The position numbers and the translations under genes are program-made. Positions 10,085 through 23,300 of a stretch of 64,000 nucleotides of DNA are shown here, one piece after another (the stretch's first letter is position 1; the number at the start of each line of letters is the position of its first letter). The notes under the pieces were generated by a model. That model was given only the letters and a program-made list of their open reading frames with translations. It was not told the DNA's origin and ran no database searches. Origin of the DNA: Manduca sexta (lineage: Eukaryota; Arthropoda; Insecta; Lepidoptera; Sphingidae); assembly GCF_014839805.1 (NCBI RefSeq), contig NC_051124.1:992001-1056000 (forward strand). Reading direction: 5' to 3'.

Positions 10085-12839
10085 AAAGCATAATATGACG
10101 TTCGGTAATGTGTACGTAGTCTTCTTTTAGATATTATGACAAACCGAAATATTAATGTTGGAATTAAAATAAATGTCGGAATATCATGTAGAATTTTAAA
10201 AAAATACGTTACCAATAGTTTTAAATCTTGTAACTTTAGGAATTATGTAGGTAACTTTTTTGGTAAGAAAACTATTTTATTAACGAAAATAACGTTTATA
10301 ATTGACGAAATATTTTTTGTAGTAATTAATTATTGACTCAATGAACTGTTGCAACCAAGTCAGTGAACGTATTGGGAGTTCATTTGTGAGCTGACCTTCT
10401 GAACCCTATAGGTTCGGTAATAATATCATCAGCTGTGACGTAGTTCATTCACTTCAGTTAAGCGCGTTAAGAGACAGCGTGATCAAAAAACCATAAATCT
10501 AAAATCGGGATTATTGGCGTAAATATTCGTTACTTATGAATAATCTTGCACGGTGTTAGCAGAGGTCACCACGAACCTGTGGTTTCATTTAGTAACGCAA
10601 TGTCGAAATGACCCTGTAGATCAAGGTGGCATCTAATACCCAGTAATATATTTGCCTAAAATTTACTTCAAGCTTACGATAATTATTAAAAGTGTAAATC
10701 TTTTTGGTGACTGAATTAGATAAGTAAAGAGGTACCGAGATAAATTTTAAGAGATTTCTTTTTACTTAAATCTTAAGCGTTATGATACGATCTAATCCGA
10801 TTAGTGTGCGTCAGTCTTAAATCTTTATAAAAATAAATAAAAAATACAAGGTATTTGTAACAATATCTTACAGGAGCGCGCATTACACACAATATTGCGC
10901 GACAAAGAGCCGCGTCACGGCGACAACAAAGCATGATTTATGATCAGTGGCGTTTTGTCGCGTGCGTCATGGATGTCGCGCACTGATGTATTGGATGACA
11001 TTTTTATGATTTACCTTACACACGACTTATGCGTATCGATTTTTTATCGGATTGTTATTGTAGCTCAACAATTGATGTGATCAAAAAACAATTTTTTGAA
11101 GATTAATAACATACTTCTTTATAATAAAAAATTTAAAACAGATTTGGGTTTTTAGGCATCCACAGTAACAGCAAAATACTCTTTATAAAGAGCACAATTG
11201 AGAAACACTATATATCACAGTCATATGATCTAAAATTTTCGTCTCTATACCTAAGTTAAGAACCATAACTTTATATTATTTTTTATAGTTAAATTGTATT
11301 TCAATATTAATTATTATATACTGCCGATTATTTCATACTTTTAACTGTTGATAACTGCGGTAAACTGATGGTTTGGCATCAGGTATTACTTCTTACTGTA
11401 TGAGAAAGCGAAAATCCTGAAACAGCGACTCTTTTCTACGAGTCGCGTTTCGGAATCAATTAATATACATGAAAATTCAGTTCTCATATGCTACTGTACT
11501 TATAACTAAAACTAGTAAATCTTTTTACAATATAAACTAATGGATCTTACGTATAGTTTGACGTTAGAAACAGTTTGAAACAACCGACCCTCGTCTCTAT
11601 AAAGTATAACTTTCCATCCAAATGGCAGGCAAACACTTTTGTATAATACTCATCTGTTATTTCCATCACATTATTCAGATGTTACGTTGAAACTTTTCGT
11701 GTAAAGATAAGTAGGGGGGTGTGACGTCACCGAGTGGCCTTGAGAGACTTTTATCTTAATTAAAATTTAGATTAATGAACTAGCTAAGCGTTAATTGTGA
11801 ACCACCCTTAAACTTGGAACGGTTTCATAAAAAACCCTTGGAGGGTTGATCGAGTTTTTACGTGATCATAATTGGTTTAATGGCGGTGGGAATTCACTGA
11901 AGTAGTGAGTTTGATGTAAGATTATGTTAAAGTTGTCGAGTAAAGAAAGGTTTATTTGTCAAACAACAAGGCAACAAAAACAATAAAATGAAAATGATAA
12001 TTAACGAATATGATAGGACGTTTTTATTTTAAAAATAATCCAATGAACGATTATCTTTTCTATCACTTAAAGAAGATAATTCTTGTGAACTATAGTGTAG
12101 GATAACTTTCTCTCAAAAGTCATACAACATTTGAAATCATTCCATCCACTAATTAATAATGGCCATATAAATGTAGCAAAAACATCCAAACCCACAAAGC
12201 TAATCACGGTCGATTGCACAATTCGCTTATCGTGTGAAACCGTACCACGCGTAGCGGCGGCTCGACGTAGCGCGGCGTAGCTCGTAGGCAGTAATCCGCA
12301 GTCAGCCACCGCTCCACACTTCAAATATTAATTACTGCGGTTATCTTTGAACCGTTCTTTAATTAATTGCCTTTATTAAATATTTTGATATAACTTCACA
12401 TGAAACAACTTCTTGTTAGAATTAAGTTAAGCAAAGATGTTGATAAAGTATTTTGATGTTTATGTAATGCTCTTTTGGTAGGTCTTATATTGTTTAATAA
12501 TAAAAGGCTGATTTAATACATGGCTAACTTAGGTTAATAAAGAAATGCTAAAATAATACTAGTCAAGTATTTTTCTTGCATATTATTTAGCATTAGACTA
12601 AATTTACACATGAAAATATTTATTAACAATGCAAAAAACCATTTGAAACATTATCAACTTTTCAAATCTTCAATTTATGTGTTTTGTTTAAAATCTATTT
12701 ATAAAGTTTGCATAACTTGGAAATTCTTATAAAATATTCTTGGGACTGTGATCTCTATGTATTTATTTTCCAGTTCGCAAAAGTACGCCCTTAGTACGTA
12801 ATAAGTGACCTTTTTTTTTCAATTTCCATGCTATATTAT
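10085..12839. other. AT-rich non-coding DNA
   Basis: No gene is supported. A short dispersed motif (about 10583-10625, TTTCATTTAGTAACGCAATGTC) recurs at 22149-22185. A CpG-rich patch lies at 12225-12315. The small plus-strand ORF at 10136-10336 is lysine/asparagine-rich and shows no domain. Confidence 0.5.
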
Positions 12840-12955
12840 GGTTATCTGTAAAATGTTGCCTCTAGTGATAAGACCGCCAATTGCACTCTATTTGTAAATG
12901 GATGTACTATGTCTTTTTTCCTCATGTACAATAAAGAGTTAAATAAATAATTACA
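12840..12955 (+). mobile_element. 3' tail of a non-LTR retrotransposon (probable)
   Basis: The stretch GATAAGACCGCCAATTGCACTC, read with its diverged spacer, ends in CAATAAAGAGTTAAATAAATAA. That is the style of an insect non-LTR 3' terminus with a built-in AATAAA and a short A-rich tail. No coding portion remains. The family is not assigned. Confidence 0.5.
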
Positions 12956-13261
12956 CTTACATATAACACAGCTCCATCCACTGCAGTCTAAGAAACGTCT
13001 GAAAGGGAGTAGTAAAATTTATCTCATCGCAAAAACATTAGCAAAGTCTCGAGTGCAGGTCCTCACAAAGGCTGGCACTCGTTACCCGTCACTCCTCAGT
13101 CCTCACAGCCAGCCATTAGCGCGACTAAATGCGTCCTCTCACATTTAAATTCATCCCTATCCCGTTACAGAGATACGAGACGGTGGAGGGTCGCACTATA
13201 CCGGATTATTTAATCTTCGTTAAAATTTTTACCTTAATACAAAACGCTTTAGTTATGTTTT

Positions 13262-13563
13262 ACATTGCTTTGAATGACGAGACGAGCTTGCCGTTCGCCT
13301 GATGGTAAGCGATACGACCCCCCATAAACAGTAGAAGCACCATCCAACATCTTGAATTACAATGTATCGTTTGATATTCCACTGCCCGCGCCATCTTGAG
13401 ACATGAGATGTTAAGTCTCATTATGTCCAATAGTTACACTAGCTACAATATCGTTCAAACCGGAACACAACAGTGACTACACACTGCTGCTTGGCGGCAG
13501 AAATAGTCATTGCGGTGGTACCTACACAGGTGGTCTCTCATACATGAGATTCCTACCACGTAT
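13262..13563 (+). repeat. Dispersed repeat family A, full-length copy 1
   Basis: This begins TTTGAATGACGAGACGAGC and ends in the CCTACCAC region. It matches 25029-25326 and 59022-59303 across about 300 bp. Landmarks are CGTTCGCCTGATGG, GAGACATGAGATG, GCGGTGGTACCTAC. The block is common in lepidopteran genomes. I see no ORF, terminal inverted repeat or clear target duplication, so its class is left open. Confidence 0.75.
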
Positions 13564-13699
13564 AAAATTTTGCTTTAGTGTTTCCACTAAAGTTTAAAGG
13601 CGTTAATTCTAACACCAGTCGAGACGAAGGTTAGATGTTACGAGTAACCGCAATAATCTTATATTAGTAGCAATCCATTCTTATATACAAAAATAATAT

Positions 13700-13918
13700 A
13701 AAAGATAGCTTTTGCCCGCGGCTCCGCCCCTGTTATAAAGTTTTTCGGACTAAAGTTTTCCGTTATAAAAGTCACGTTATATATTTTCCCGGGAGCCTAT
13801 GTTCTTCCCAGGGTCTCAAACTGTCTCCATACCAAAATTCATCTTAATACGTTGGGTAGTTTTTGAGTTTAACACGTTCAGGCGGACAGATGCAACTTTG
13901 TTTAATAATATATTATTG
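13700..13918 (+). repeat. Dispersed repeat family K (TTGCCCGCGGCTCCGCC type)
   Basis: It starts TTTTGCCCGCGGCTCCGCC and ends near GCGGACAGATGCAACTTTG with an AT-rich tail. The same family appears at 48617-48745 (plus), 40945-41010 (plus, start only), 39725-39985 (minus) and 62349-62675 (minus). Such blocks are typical insect transposon tails; the parent element is not resolved here. Confidence 0.6.
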
Positions 13919-13969
13919 TAGAACTTTTTAAGAGGAACAATCCCGTCATATATCATTGTTGCATAAATT

Positions 13970-14338
13970 TAACCGGTCACGCAGCGCACGCAACGGAAGC
14001 TCTCAAACCTAATAAATTTTCCCCGTCTTTGCAAAATGTTTCATTTCTGCTCCGCTCCTATTGGTCATAGCGTGATGATATATAGCCTATAGCACTCCAC
14101 AAACAAAGGGCTATTCAACACAAAAAAAAAATTCAGTTCAAACCGGTAGTTCCTGAGATTAGCCATTACAGCTCCGCTCCTATTGGTCATAGCATGATGA
14201 TATATAGCCTATAGCACTCCACGAACAAAGGGCTATCCAACACAAAAAGAATTTTTCAGTTTGACCCGGAAGTTCCTGAGATTAGCGCGTTCAAACAAAC
14301 TAACAAACAAACTCTTCAGCTTTATATAATAGTATAGA
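13970..14338 (-). mobile_element. Non-autonomous Helitron end with internal duplication
   Basis: Read on the minus strand from 14338 it begins TCTATACTATTATATAAAGC, then AAGAGTTTGTTTGTT, GAACGCGCTAATCTCAGG, and later GGCTATATATCATCA and AATAGGAGCGGAGC. This is the recognisable 5'-TC end and body of the common lepidopteran Helitron. The host base before TC is A, as expected for Helitron insertion between A and T. An internal block of about 125 bp is repeated twice (about 14045-14166 and 14168-14285). The 3' end near 13970 lacks a clear CTAG, so it is decayed or truncated. Confidence 0.75.
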
Positions 14339-14904
14339 TACAAAGCCAAAGACTCCTAAATATATAGATCTTAATTTGGCAAACCCCTCTCCCTCCCTAT
14401 TCACAACTAACAATCCACTAAACCACCACGCCCATGATAAATCACTCGCCATAATTAATTTACAAAAACAATTTTGTTAAGATAATTCGTGTAATGTGTT
14501 TTTATCTCGATTTATGTTCAGCGCTAGATAATGGCGTACACGTCACGGCTATGTAGCCATCTTGAATAAATATTATGTTGTAATAAGAATACGACATAGG
14601 CTGCTGTAATACAAGATGATGCTGAGTCAGAGATCTCAAGGTCTAATTAGAGGTACAAAATATAGATTTTCGAAGTGACGTAAAATATGAAGTCATTATT
14701 TGTTGCTGTTTTCTTTATATATATTTCATGATTAATATGATTAATGTAGTTATCAATAATAATTACCGATTATAATAATGTGATTTGGTAAATGTGATGA
14801 TAAATACGAAATAACCACTTTTACCGGATATTATTAGTAAATCCCTACAGCGTTCGGTAAATTAATATAATATTGAATATTGTGAACTAACACTTTACCA
14901 GCTA

Positions 14905-14985
14905 CGTTTTCTTGCGGAATACAACACTGCTTTTCCATGCTTGACGACAGAAATAGACAATACGGTAGTACCTCTCCAGCCAAAA
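14905..14985 (+). repeat. Fragment of repeat family A
   Basis: Bases with ACAACACTGCTTTTCCATGC and GACAGAAATAGACAATACGG match the 3' third of family A (compare 13465-13530). Only this part survives. Confidence 0.5.
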
Positions 14986-15660
14986 TTTTAAAACTAGACC
15001 TACATTTATACAAGTTAAAATGTAGAGTGCTTTCAAATCTCCAACAAATGCGATATATTGTTTTACATACATAAAGAGTTACGTTTTATAACACAGGAAA
15101 TTGAAATTTATGGAAAGACATATTCGGAGTTTATTTGACTAAGTGGATCGTGGGTAATTTCTTCAGGGATTAGAAGGCACATAAAACAATACACTATATG
15201 AGATGTATTTCCTCTTATTTTGTATTAACCTTGCATTTATTTTTATCTTTGGAACCTGTTCTATTATGAGACTAAGAAAATGTTTTTTTTTCTCTGTATT
15301 ATATACTGTAATTTAGATCTTAAACTGTTTTTGAAAAAAGGAATACTAGTTTCTTGCACGTTCTTCTCTGGTGAGAACTGCTTTCCGAACTGGTGGTAGA
15401 GTTAATATTGACGGAATCTAAATAATGTATAAAATCTTGCAGGTTCAAATATATTATTTTATTTCAATTTATGAAATTGGGAGAACTATAAGGCTCTGTA
15501 ACAAAAATATTTTTTGTCATATATGTCTGCCGCTAAGCACTGGGCTAAGCTTTATGTATTCAGGTTTGATGGATTGTAGCCAGTGTTATTATAGAGTTGA
15601 GCTAGAAACGCTATTAAACACACAATTGTTTACTCCTAGTTAAAATAAAGGGAATAAATA
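14986..15660. other. AT-rich non-coding DNA
   Basis: A 72-codon open frame at 15425-15643 ends just before an A-rich AATAAATAAATAAA tail, which may mark another retrotransposon 3' end. I recognise nothing in the frame. Confidence 0.45.
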
Positions 15661-15667
15661 AATAAAA

Positions 15668-15880
15668 ACAGTTTTTTTATAAGGTGACCCAACTGCATCT
15701 GATGGTAAGTGGAGTAAGGTTCAATAAAATTTTGACTGAAGTGATAACCCCTCGACAGTCGACACAATTATGCCGGCCTGTTTGAACCGGATACACAGGC
15801 TGATCTCGGAACAATGCACTTACGTGGGCCACTATAGCGGGTTTTAGCACCTTGTGTACGGTTGTCGCTATCCGGAATAT
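15668..15880 (-). repeat. Dispersed repeat family E, inverted copy
   Basis: It shares, in reverse, the GCATCTGATGGTAAGTGGAG, CCTCGACAGTCGACACAATT and TATGCCGGCCTGTTTG blocks with the copies at 27352-27495 and 28386-28625. It is non-coding and its class is not assigned. Confidence 0.65.
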
Positions 15881-16163
15881 AAAGCTATAAAGTTAACGTC
15901 AGTTAAATAACTGCAGTGGATGTACCGGCCCCGGACACAACACTGAGCGTTTAACTACATTTATCATACAAATGGATCCGTTGATTTTAAACTCTTAAGC
16001 GCCGTCTCACTAACTCGACGATTCCGAGCAAATAAATTGTACATTTAATTTTACTCATCACAAATTGTTAGGGGTTGGATTTTACAAGCATCGTCGGTGG
16101 GTTGGAAATGTTTATGCTAGCCGGGTGCCTGGTGGTAGCTACTATTGACTAAACTAGAACAAT

Positions 16164-16325
16164 GATTTCTTATGTTTACGCGAATGTATTGAAATAAAAA
16201 TAAAAGTAGTCACGAAGGCTGCAAAGTCTTCAAATCGTCGGGAGAAAATTTAAATATTAAAACCGCGATAAATCCGGAAAATAGTTTAATTTAAATGTCT
16301 AACATTCGCGTAAGCATAAGAAATC
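16164..16325 (+). mobile_element. Penelope-like terminal-repeat fragment with inverted tail
   Basis: The core CACGAAGGCTGCAAAGTCTT..TCGGGAGAAAA and ACCGCGATAAATCCG is the terminal-repeat sequence also found in the Penelope-like remnant at 48889-49540. The 162-bp unit starts GATTTCTTATGTTTACGCG and ends with the inverted counterpart CGCGTAAGCATAAGAAATC, so inverted 24-bp ends bracket a plus-oriented core. No target duplication is evident. Confidence 0.7.
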
Positions 16326-16642
16326 ATAAATTAAAAAATTGTACTAAAATATAGTTTTTACGAATTCAAATATGCAAATTTCAATTGCTCAATCTGAGAT
16401 ATACATAACATTCATTGATGAGGTAAGGTGCCACTACAACTAACCGTTTGAGATAATAAATGAAACTTAAATAGGCATACTTCCTACATAAATTGTTAAC
16501 GTGAAAATATGTAGTTGTTTGGATCTTTGTAGGAAGTTAACGCGGAAATAGCTCCATGAATGGATGTCTAGGTCACACATAAACCAAATACTGAATGGAT
16601 ATATAAGCTTTTTTTATCCAAAAAAACTTTACAATGACACTT

Positions 16643-16742
16643 TTGTATCATCATATCAGCCACAGGAAGTCCACTGCTGAACATAAGCCTCCCCCAAGGA
16701 TCTCCACGTCGACCTGTTGGAAGCGGCCTGTTACTGTTGTAT
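16643..16742 (-). mobile_element. Short 5'-truncated RTE fragment
   Basis: About 85 bp identical in arrangement to the 3' end of the 4799-5229 RTE copy (AGTCCACTGCTGAACAT, GATCTCCACGTCGACCTG), with the ATC-rich tail on the plus-strand left side. A weak 6-bp duplication TTGTAT may flank it (16643-16648, 16737-16742). Confidence 0.75.
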
Positions 16743-19411
16743 AGTAAAAGGATTTTTACACGAGCGAAGCCGTGACCAAAACTTAGTTTCTTATAAAAAT
16801 TAAATGTAGGTAACATCGAAGTAAACGAGGCTGCATGTGGATAGATAGTGTCGAAGGATCGCTCTTTAATAGATAAAACATTTAATTATTATACCTCTGA
16901 CGGGTTGAGGCGGACTACCGCTTGGGATGTGGTGCAATATAAAAGCTAGAGCGATTTATATTAAATCAGAGATTAACACATACCATCTGGGAAATACTCT
17001 GTAGGTTCAGTTGCATTCAAAACAAATTTGGAAATATGAAAAATAAAACTGATAAATTGTTTCAGACGATATTGTTGCCCAGTATTTTTACTGACACAAA
17101 CATACATACTACAGCTATCCAGGCTGACAAATAATTACAATGAGCAATCTTCGTTTAATTTATGTGAATAGTAAGGACAACAAAAGAGAATTTCAAATTA
17201 ATTTTGAAAAAAAAAAATCGCCTTATTTCTATAATACTTATTTTATTCAAACAATATTAGAAACCTCATTAATGCATTTCCACTTACCGCTATCGCTTGT
17301 AACTCGTGTTTCGAAGAAAAGCGGGCAAAGTTACGTTGCCGCAATAACGCCGCTGCGTGCTCTCGTTACTCGCCGTTATTAGTAATACCGAGTGAACAGC
17401 GAGACACCACAGCCTTCGCTAGATATGTCTATATAAGCACGCCCGGGAAATTAAATATTTATTTATAATATAATAAGGTTACTATAATAAAACGCCAATA
17501 GCCCGATATTAGTTGGGCTGGTGACCCTGAGCGGAACTTTTACTTCCTTTCATTTAGTTGGATGTTTAAAGTTAATATAAAGAATGAAAATTCAATCCAG
17601 TCGCTATAGTTCGTGTCTCGGTTTGCGATGTTTTGTGCTTGCGACAAATTTGAGTTGTGTCTACCCACTTATGGACTTGTATTTTGTCTGTTGTACTCTC
17701 GCAAAATTAATGTTATAATGTAATTTCTTAGTGCATGGATTAATTTGTAATTCTTAATGAGAAATAAAGTCTTCTAAACTTAAAAAAAAGTCATAATTAT
17801 TCGAAAAACCTATAAGTTATTTGTCTAATTAATACTCCTTTATGACTTCAACCTCCCGTTCACAAATTAACGGGTTGGAATGATTTGTTCCATCTGATTC
17901 CCGTGGGAGCGTAATCCGGATATTCCAGACTTAATTTACGAACACTCGCACGCCCCCGGCTTATCTCTATAAATCTTGCTTTTAAAAATGATTTAGTTCT
18001 TTTAAAGTTTTTTAAACTTAAGAAAGAATTTAAACTGCTTGCGATAATATCGCATTTTCTTCGAGAGAATAATTTTTGGATTAATTAAAATGTAATGTCA
18101 GTCACGTATTAAAGTGTCTAAAGCCATATAACACTCATGAATAATGTAGCTTCCCATTAGTAAACAATTTTTGGGAATCAGGCATGATATTGGCGCGTTT
18201 AAAAATCTATAGCTGTATTATCTATGCTAAAGTATATTATTACCTACATGACTAAGCCTTAAAAGATCATTATTAATTCACCGAGATTAAAACTGTCTGG
18301 AAATAATAAAGATATTAAAATTAACGATACCAATAAAATCATAACGACCCTTTGTCTTCAAATAATGTGTCGAACATATTCCTTCCAATTGAATAAAGTT
18401 GCCAAAACACTTGTATTTACAGTCTCATGCTGCACCACAAATGTACGTATTATTTTTATTTTCCGTTTGCCAAGTTTCTCCGGTTAACCATGAGTTTTGA
18501 GCCAAGAGCCGTAAGCCGGGCTCATGGCGCCCATAACCGTTCGAAGGAAGCGATAACAATTTGGACTGGTTCGGCGATAATGCATCATGTAATGCTCGTT
18601 AGTTTTTTGGCTCAGCGCTCGGCAGCACTGGGTTGGATGGGTACGTTGTACCCGCGCGGATTCACATTGTAGTGTTTTGTATTTTATATATTAAATTATT
18701 ATTATTTATTTTTTTAGAGCAGCTGGGTCTAGGAATGCATTGTGGATTTTTGCTGCCAAATAGGGATGTGCAAAGACTTTTGTATATCAATTTAAAGTAC
18801 AATTGATGTCCATGTTATTATTGAATATAGCAATATATAATAGACGATGATTATATTAAAATCAAGCTCTGTAGTGGTTGTCTCTTTTCTCTAAAAAAAC
18901 TCTTATAATGTAATATAATGAAGAAATAATAAAACTGTGTCATATCTTACAGTAAATAAATGTCATTTTTCAATAAAACTAAATGCAATGCTTTACAGAA
19001 TAAATCCCGTACCATAATCCCATCTATGCGGGTACGGACAGCCGTCTCTTTATGAAATCTCGCCGGGCGCGACGGGTTAAATGCTTCGCTGAATAAACTC
19101 AATCACGTCTCCAGTACGGATGGATGTCGTCGAGGGGCCACATAGAGCATGTTCCATAGCCTAACAGAAGGTAATTTGATAATCGTGCAAATGGTTAAAA
19201 TCCAGTGTAACAGTATTGTGAGTTGCTTCCTAATGATAATAAATAAGACTTAAAAGGTGTTAAAATACGATGACAGTTCTAAAGCACGTCAAGGAACTCA
19301 ACATCTATCGGTAACTATTTCATGGACTACAGTATATATTTCAACGCCAGATGAATTCACTCAGCTGCTTTTGAATGTCATATCGAAAACCTACTTAGCA
19401 ACAAAAATAAA
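16743..19411. other. AT-rich non-coding DNA
   Basis: No gene is supported. At 17755-17790 AATAAAGTC followed by an A-run resembles a retrotransposon or retrocopy 3' end, with no coding part visible upstream. The open frame at 18427-18672 has no recognisable domain. Confidence 0.45.
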
Positions 19412-19596
19412 CAGCGGTGCAGTGGCAAAGCCTCTATACAACCCGATTCCTACCAGCCGGTAGGAAGAGAAGCCTCTCTATTAGGTTTTTTTACGTTTGT
19501 TTTAGTTTTGTTTTCTGTTAAATTGGCTGCGATATGTTAACTAAGGCTATTTTTTTTACCTTTTGAGAAATTTCGCCCTTCGCCACTGCAGCGGTG
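19412..19596. mobile_element. hAT MITE, CAGTGGCGAAG family, copy 1
   Basis: The element is 19420-19588 (169 bp), starting CAGTGGCAAAG and ending CTTCGCCACTG. It is flanked by perfect 8-bp duplications CAGCGGTG at 19412-19419 and 19589-19596. Two more copies (25741-25902, 43785-43950) share ends and length. There is no coding capacity, so it would rely on a hAT transposase elsewhere. Confidence 0.88.
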
Positions 19597-20094
19597 GTAC
19601 CCACATACATAGTTTCTCATATAGATCAGTATCTATAATATTAAGTGGTAATCAATACGTATCATGTCCACTTCTACCCAATGCCGTGCTATAAAAGTGA
19701 TTAGTGTGCGCTCACCCTTGTGTCAGGCTCTCTGGATGCACTTTTGGCTCGGGACCAACATCTTTTCCACATTACAAATTCTGGTCTCGATGTAATTTAA
19801 ATCAAAGGAATAGATAACAATGCTGTATGAAAAATGTCGAGGATTTTCTGAATTAAAACTAGATTTCGAGCATTCTGAGTCCGTTCTTTATTTAGATGAA
19901 GTGGCGTTTGATTTTATGTTGGAGAGATTTATCTTGAGACTGCGAGATGATTGTGTTATAATTTCTATTAAATAGAGATTTAGTGTTACTAGCGTAATTT
20001 ATAACCTCACTAAGCAGTAAAGTAAATTCGTGAACTGTGAAATTTTGACTTGTGTTCTTAAGTAGAGAAGTCATGATTCTTGGAGTTTCGGACA
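19597..20094. other. AT-rich non-coding DNA
   Basis: I see nothing beyond chance open frames. Confidence 0.45.
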
Positions 20095-20383
20095 AATCGG
20101 CTAGGCCCGGGCCTCCTCTACTACTTAGAGGAACTAGGCCTTAGGCTACTACGCTGGCCTAGTGAGGATTGGTAGACTTCACACACCCTCAAAATTCCTA
20201 TAGAAAACTTTTCAGGTATGCAGGTTTCCTCACGATATTTTTCTTCACCATTAAAGCAAGCGATAATTCACAAAGAATACACACGCAATTTTAGAACAAT
20301 CAGAGTTGTGCACCTTTAGGTTTGAACCTGCGGACTTTTGTCTCGGCAGTCCGTTCCACACCCAACTAAGCTAACGCTGTTAT
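20095..20383 (-). mobile_element. tRNA-derived SINE type C, copy 1
   Basis: Read on the minus strand, the head has an A-box-like TTAGCTTAGTTGGGTGTGG and a B-box-like GGTTCAAACC. A body with CTTTAATGGTGAAG and CCAATCCTCACTAGGCCAGC follows. The end resembles the 3' region of RTE-family elements, suggesting RTE machinery mobilises it. It matches 42773-43085 and 57973-58288. Confidence 0.75.
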
Positions 20384-23300
20384 TTCTACTAACATTTTTA
20401 GTGACAATAATAAACGCATTCCCTCACCGTCCAGCCACATCCAGCACGTCTCTATCACCGCGTGGCAACTATAAAGAGGTCGGCAGTACCTATGCAAACA
20501 CTTGATACAACTCGGAGACTAATAACGTAAGCCTATTGTCTGTGTGCGTATGCATCTAATATTGTTTGTATGAAGGACTCGACTCGTGATGAAGCAATAA
20601 GACTGCCAGACGAACCTTGTATTGTTCTCATGCGTTCCATGTTTGAATTAACTTTGGTAAGGGTAATTGAGTGAAATTATATTTTTTGTATTGAAATAGA
20701 ACAGTGAAAGCTTTGTGTTTTATTACGGTTATGTAAAAAAGAATATTAAAAAAACAACTGGTTTTTGTGGGATTAGAGTTTGTGATATTAACGATAGTCT
20801 TGTCCATAATGAGTACCTAGTACATCACGGAACGGATATAAGTTGAGTAAATACGGATGCACAAGTTGTACTATTCGCCTTTTCTGATAGAATGAGGTTA
20901 AGGGCATATAGTAGTCGTATCAGCGAACTTAGCATTGAATGTTGACATGACGATCTTTGGTAAATTTCAATATTACGTTTAGTAGTTATATATATGGTAC
21001 TCGCTATATTCCTTTTCTAATTAAAAATAATATTAAAGTTTAATATTGAGAAAAAATTACTAGAATTATAATTTGAAATTCTTAAAATCTCTGATATCGG
21101 TTTCTAAGCGAATTTTTTCGCACCTTAAACTTTACTGAATAAAATAAATCTGTTTTAGGAGAAAGACACCTTATGTCATATCCACAAGACTGGGTGTAGT
21201 GTAAACACACGCTTACATTACCGTCGCCGAGTCCGAAGAAATTGCGCGTTAGATCTTGGCAGTAATATATCACACCGTCATTTCCTATTTCGCATAACCC
21301 GGATTTAGTCCACGTCTAGACTTCGCATAAACGCATTTAAGGTTAAATATACTTTAATACCTTATTATTAAGTTCAATTTTTAAAAAATATTGAATAAAC
21401 GAAATCTATCTTCTCAATAAGTGTTATCAGGAGTGGATAACGCAAAAGAGGTCAATAAATTACCAAAAGTTGTAAATAGTAGTATTTGGTTTATAATTTT
21501 GATATCTGGAATCGCTTAAATAATTATAATTAACACGCATCATAATAATGCAACACTTAGGGCCTGCTCCATAAATTCTGAGTAAAAGCCAGTCGGCACA
21601 TAAATGTAATAGCCGACCGAATACAAAAGTCACTAGTCATTTAACCTGTTTAATACGATAACTGGCATTAAGTCCGCCGATGTACAATTATGTATATAAA
21701 GTGCATATAAATAAATAAATATTTACTTGAAAAATGAGAAAAAGGGCCTTACTTAATTTCAGATTACCGGGAAAGCATAATAGGAAGAAGATTATCATTT
21801 ACATGACAATTTTGACATTGTGTTAATTAATGAAACCACACACTCGTGTTTACTAATTATGCCAAAAATCTTCCACGAATAACAAATATTTTCACGAAAT
21901 ATGCCAGTTTTACTTATCTGATTTTGATCATTTTGTAGTTTAATGGGAAGATGGTGTGTGAGTGAATGTATTTCTAATTAACAGTGTGATATTGCCACTG
22001 CAATTAATTCTATTAGAGTAGTAACATTAGGACGTGTAAAATGAAAATTATCTTTAATTCATATTTATTTTGTTCAAAATTTATTTTTTCCATCTACCAT
22101 TTAAGTAACTTATTATTAATTGATATTTTCATGAAAATAAGCATGTGATTTCATTTAGTAATGCAATGTCAAAATAACCCTGTATATGATAGCAATACCT
22201 AATATATCGATTTCAAACTCTCTCCTCATAATGAATTACCAGGAGTACATAGATAGTATGGCGTCAAACTGATTGTGAGCGCCATTGTCCGACTTGAGGG
22301 ACCGGCTGTCGAACTCTCGCTGACTCTTGTTATGTATGTCATACCTTTTCGTAGATTAAATGTCTGTTTTGGCGATATCGAAACGCCAGGTGGAATTCAA
22401 AACTACAATATTCCAAGTGTTACGTGTATTGAATGTTTTGGTATCTTCAGGAATGATTTTACGGGAATTTGTTAGATATAGACGGTCATAGTTATTATTA
22501 AATAAATGGTCAACATGACATACTTAGTATTAACGTTATGCTTGTTTGTATTAGCGAAGGGTAAGCAGGGATATAACTATTGCAAATTCTACCCATAATC
22601 CATGAACCCCTGTAATACCGAAAGAATCAAATACGCACCGTCGACGGTTAAAAAATTTATTGGAAAATGAGAATTGAATTTAGTCCGTCCCAGAATCAAA
22701 CCGATCATACACACAATAACGTTGGTACTTCTGTTGATATCTATAAAAACCCACCAATATACATATTGTAATTTATTAAGAGTGCGTCGACATATTCAAC
22801 AAAATATCTCGTCAATCCGAATGAAACATTCAGTGAGTTAAAATCAACTAAAATGTGAAAGCCGGTCCCGTCGAAACAAATTACTTTCGGTAATATAAAT
22901 TTATTTTAAATTTATTCGCACTGACGCGAAACGTAAATTTAAAATTCTACCCAACATATTATTTCATAATTGCAAAACGCAAACGGATCCAAGTAATTTG
23001 CTCAAACTATATTTTCCAATTTATCTCGCCTAATTGGCATTTTCGAAAGTCAACTTTAAAACAAAAGGATAAAGCGCTATTTTGATTGGTAGGCGAGTGA
23101 GCGTGTATTATAAAGCTAGGTACACACAGGCGCTCGTCGATCAAACAGTTTGCCGTCCAATTACCGGGGAATCGCGACTAGTGTCGATTTAATAGCGTTG
23201 ACACAGTCTCGTCACAATGACGCTCCGCAGCCCAAATACTGCTGTATATATTTTAGTTGGGAATTAGATTGTTTGTGGAACGAGTAAGTATTCCTTAATG

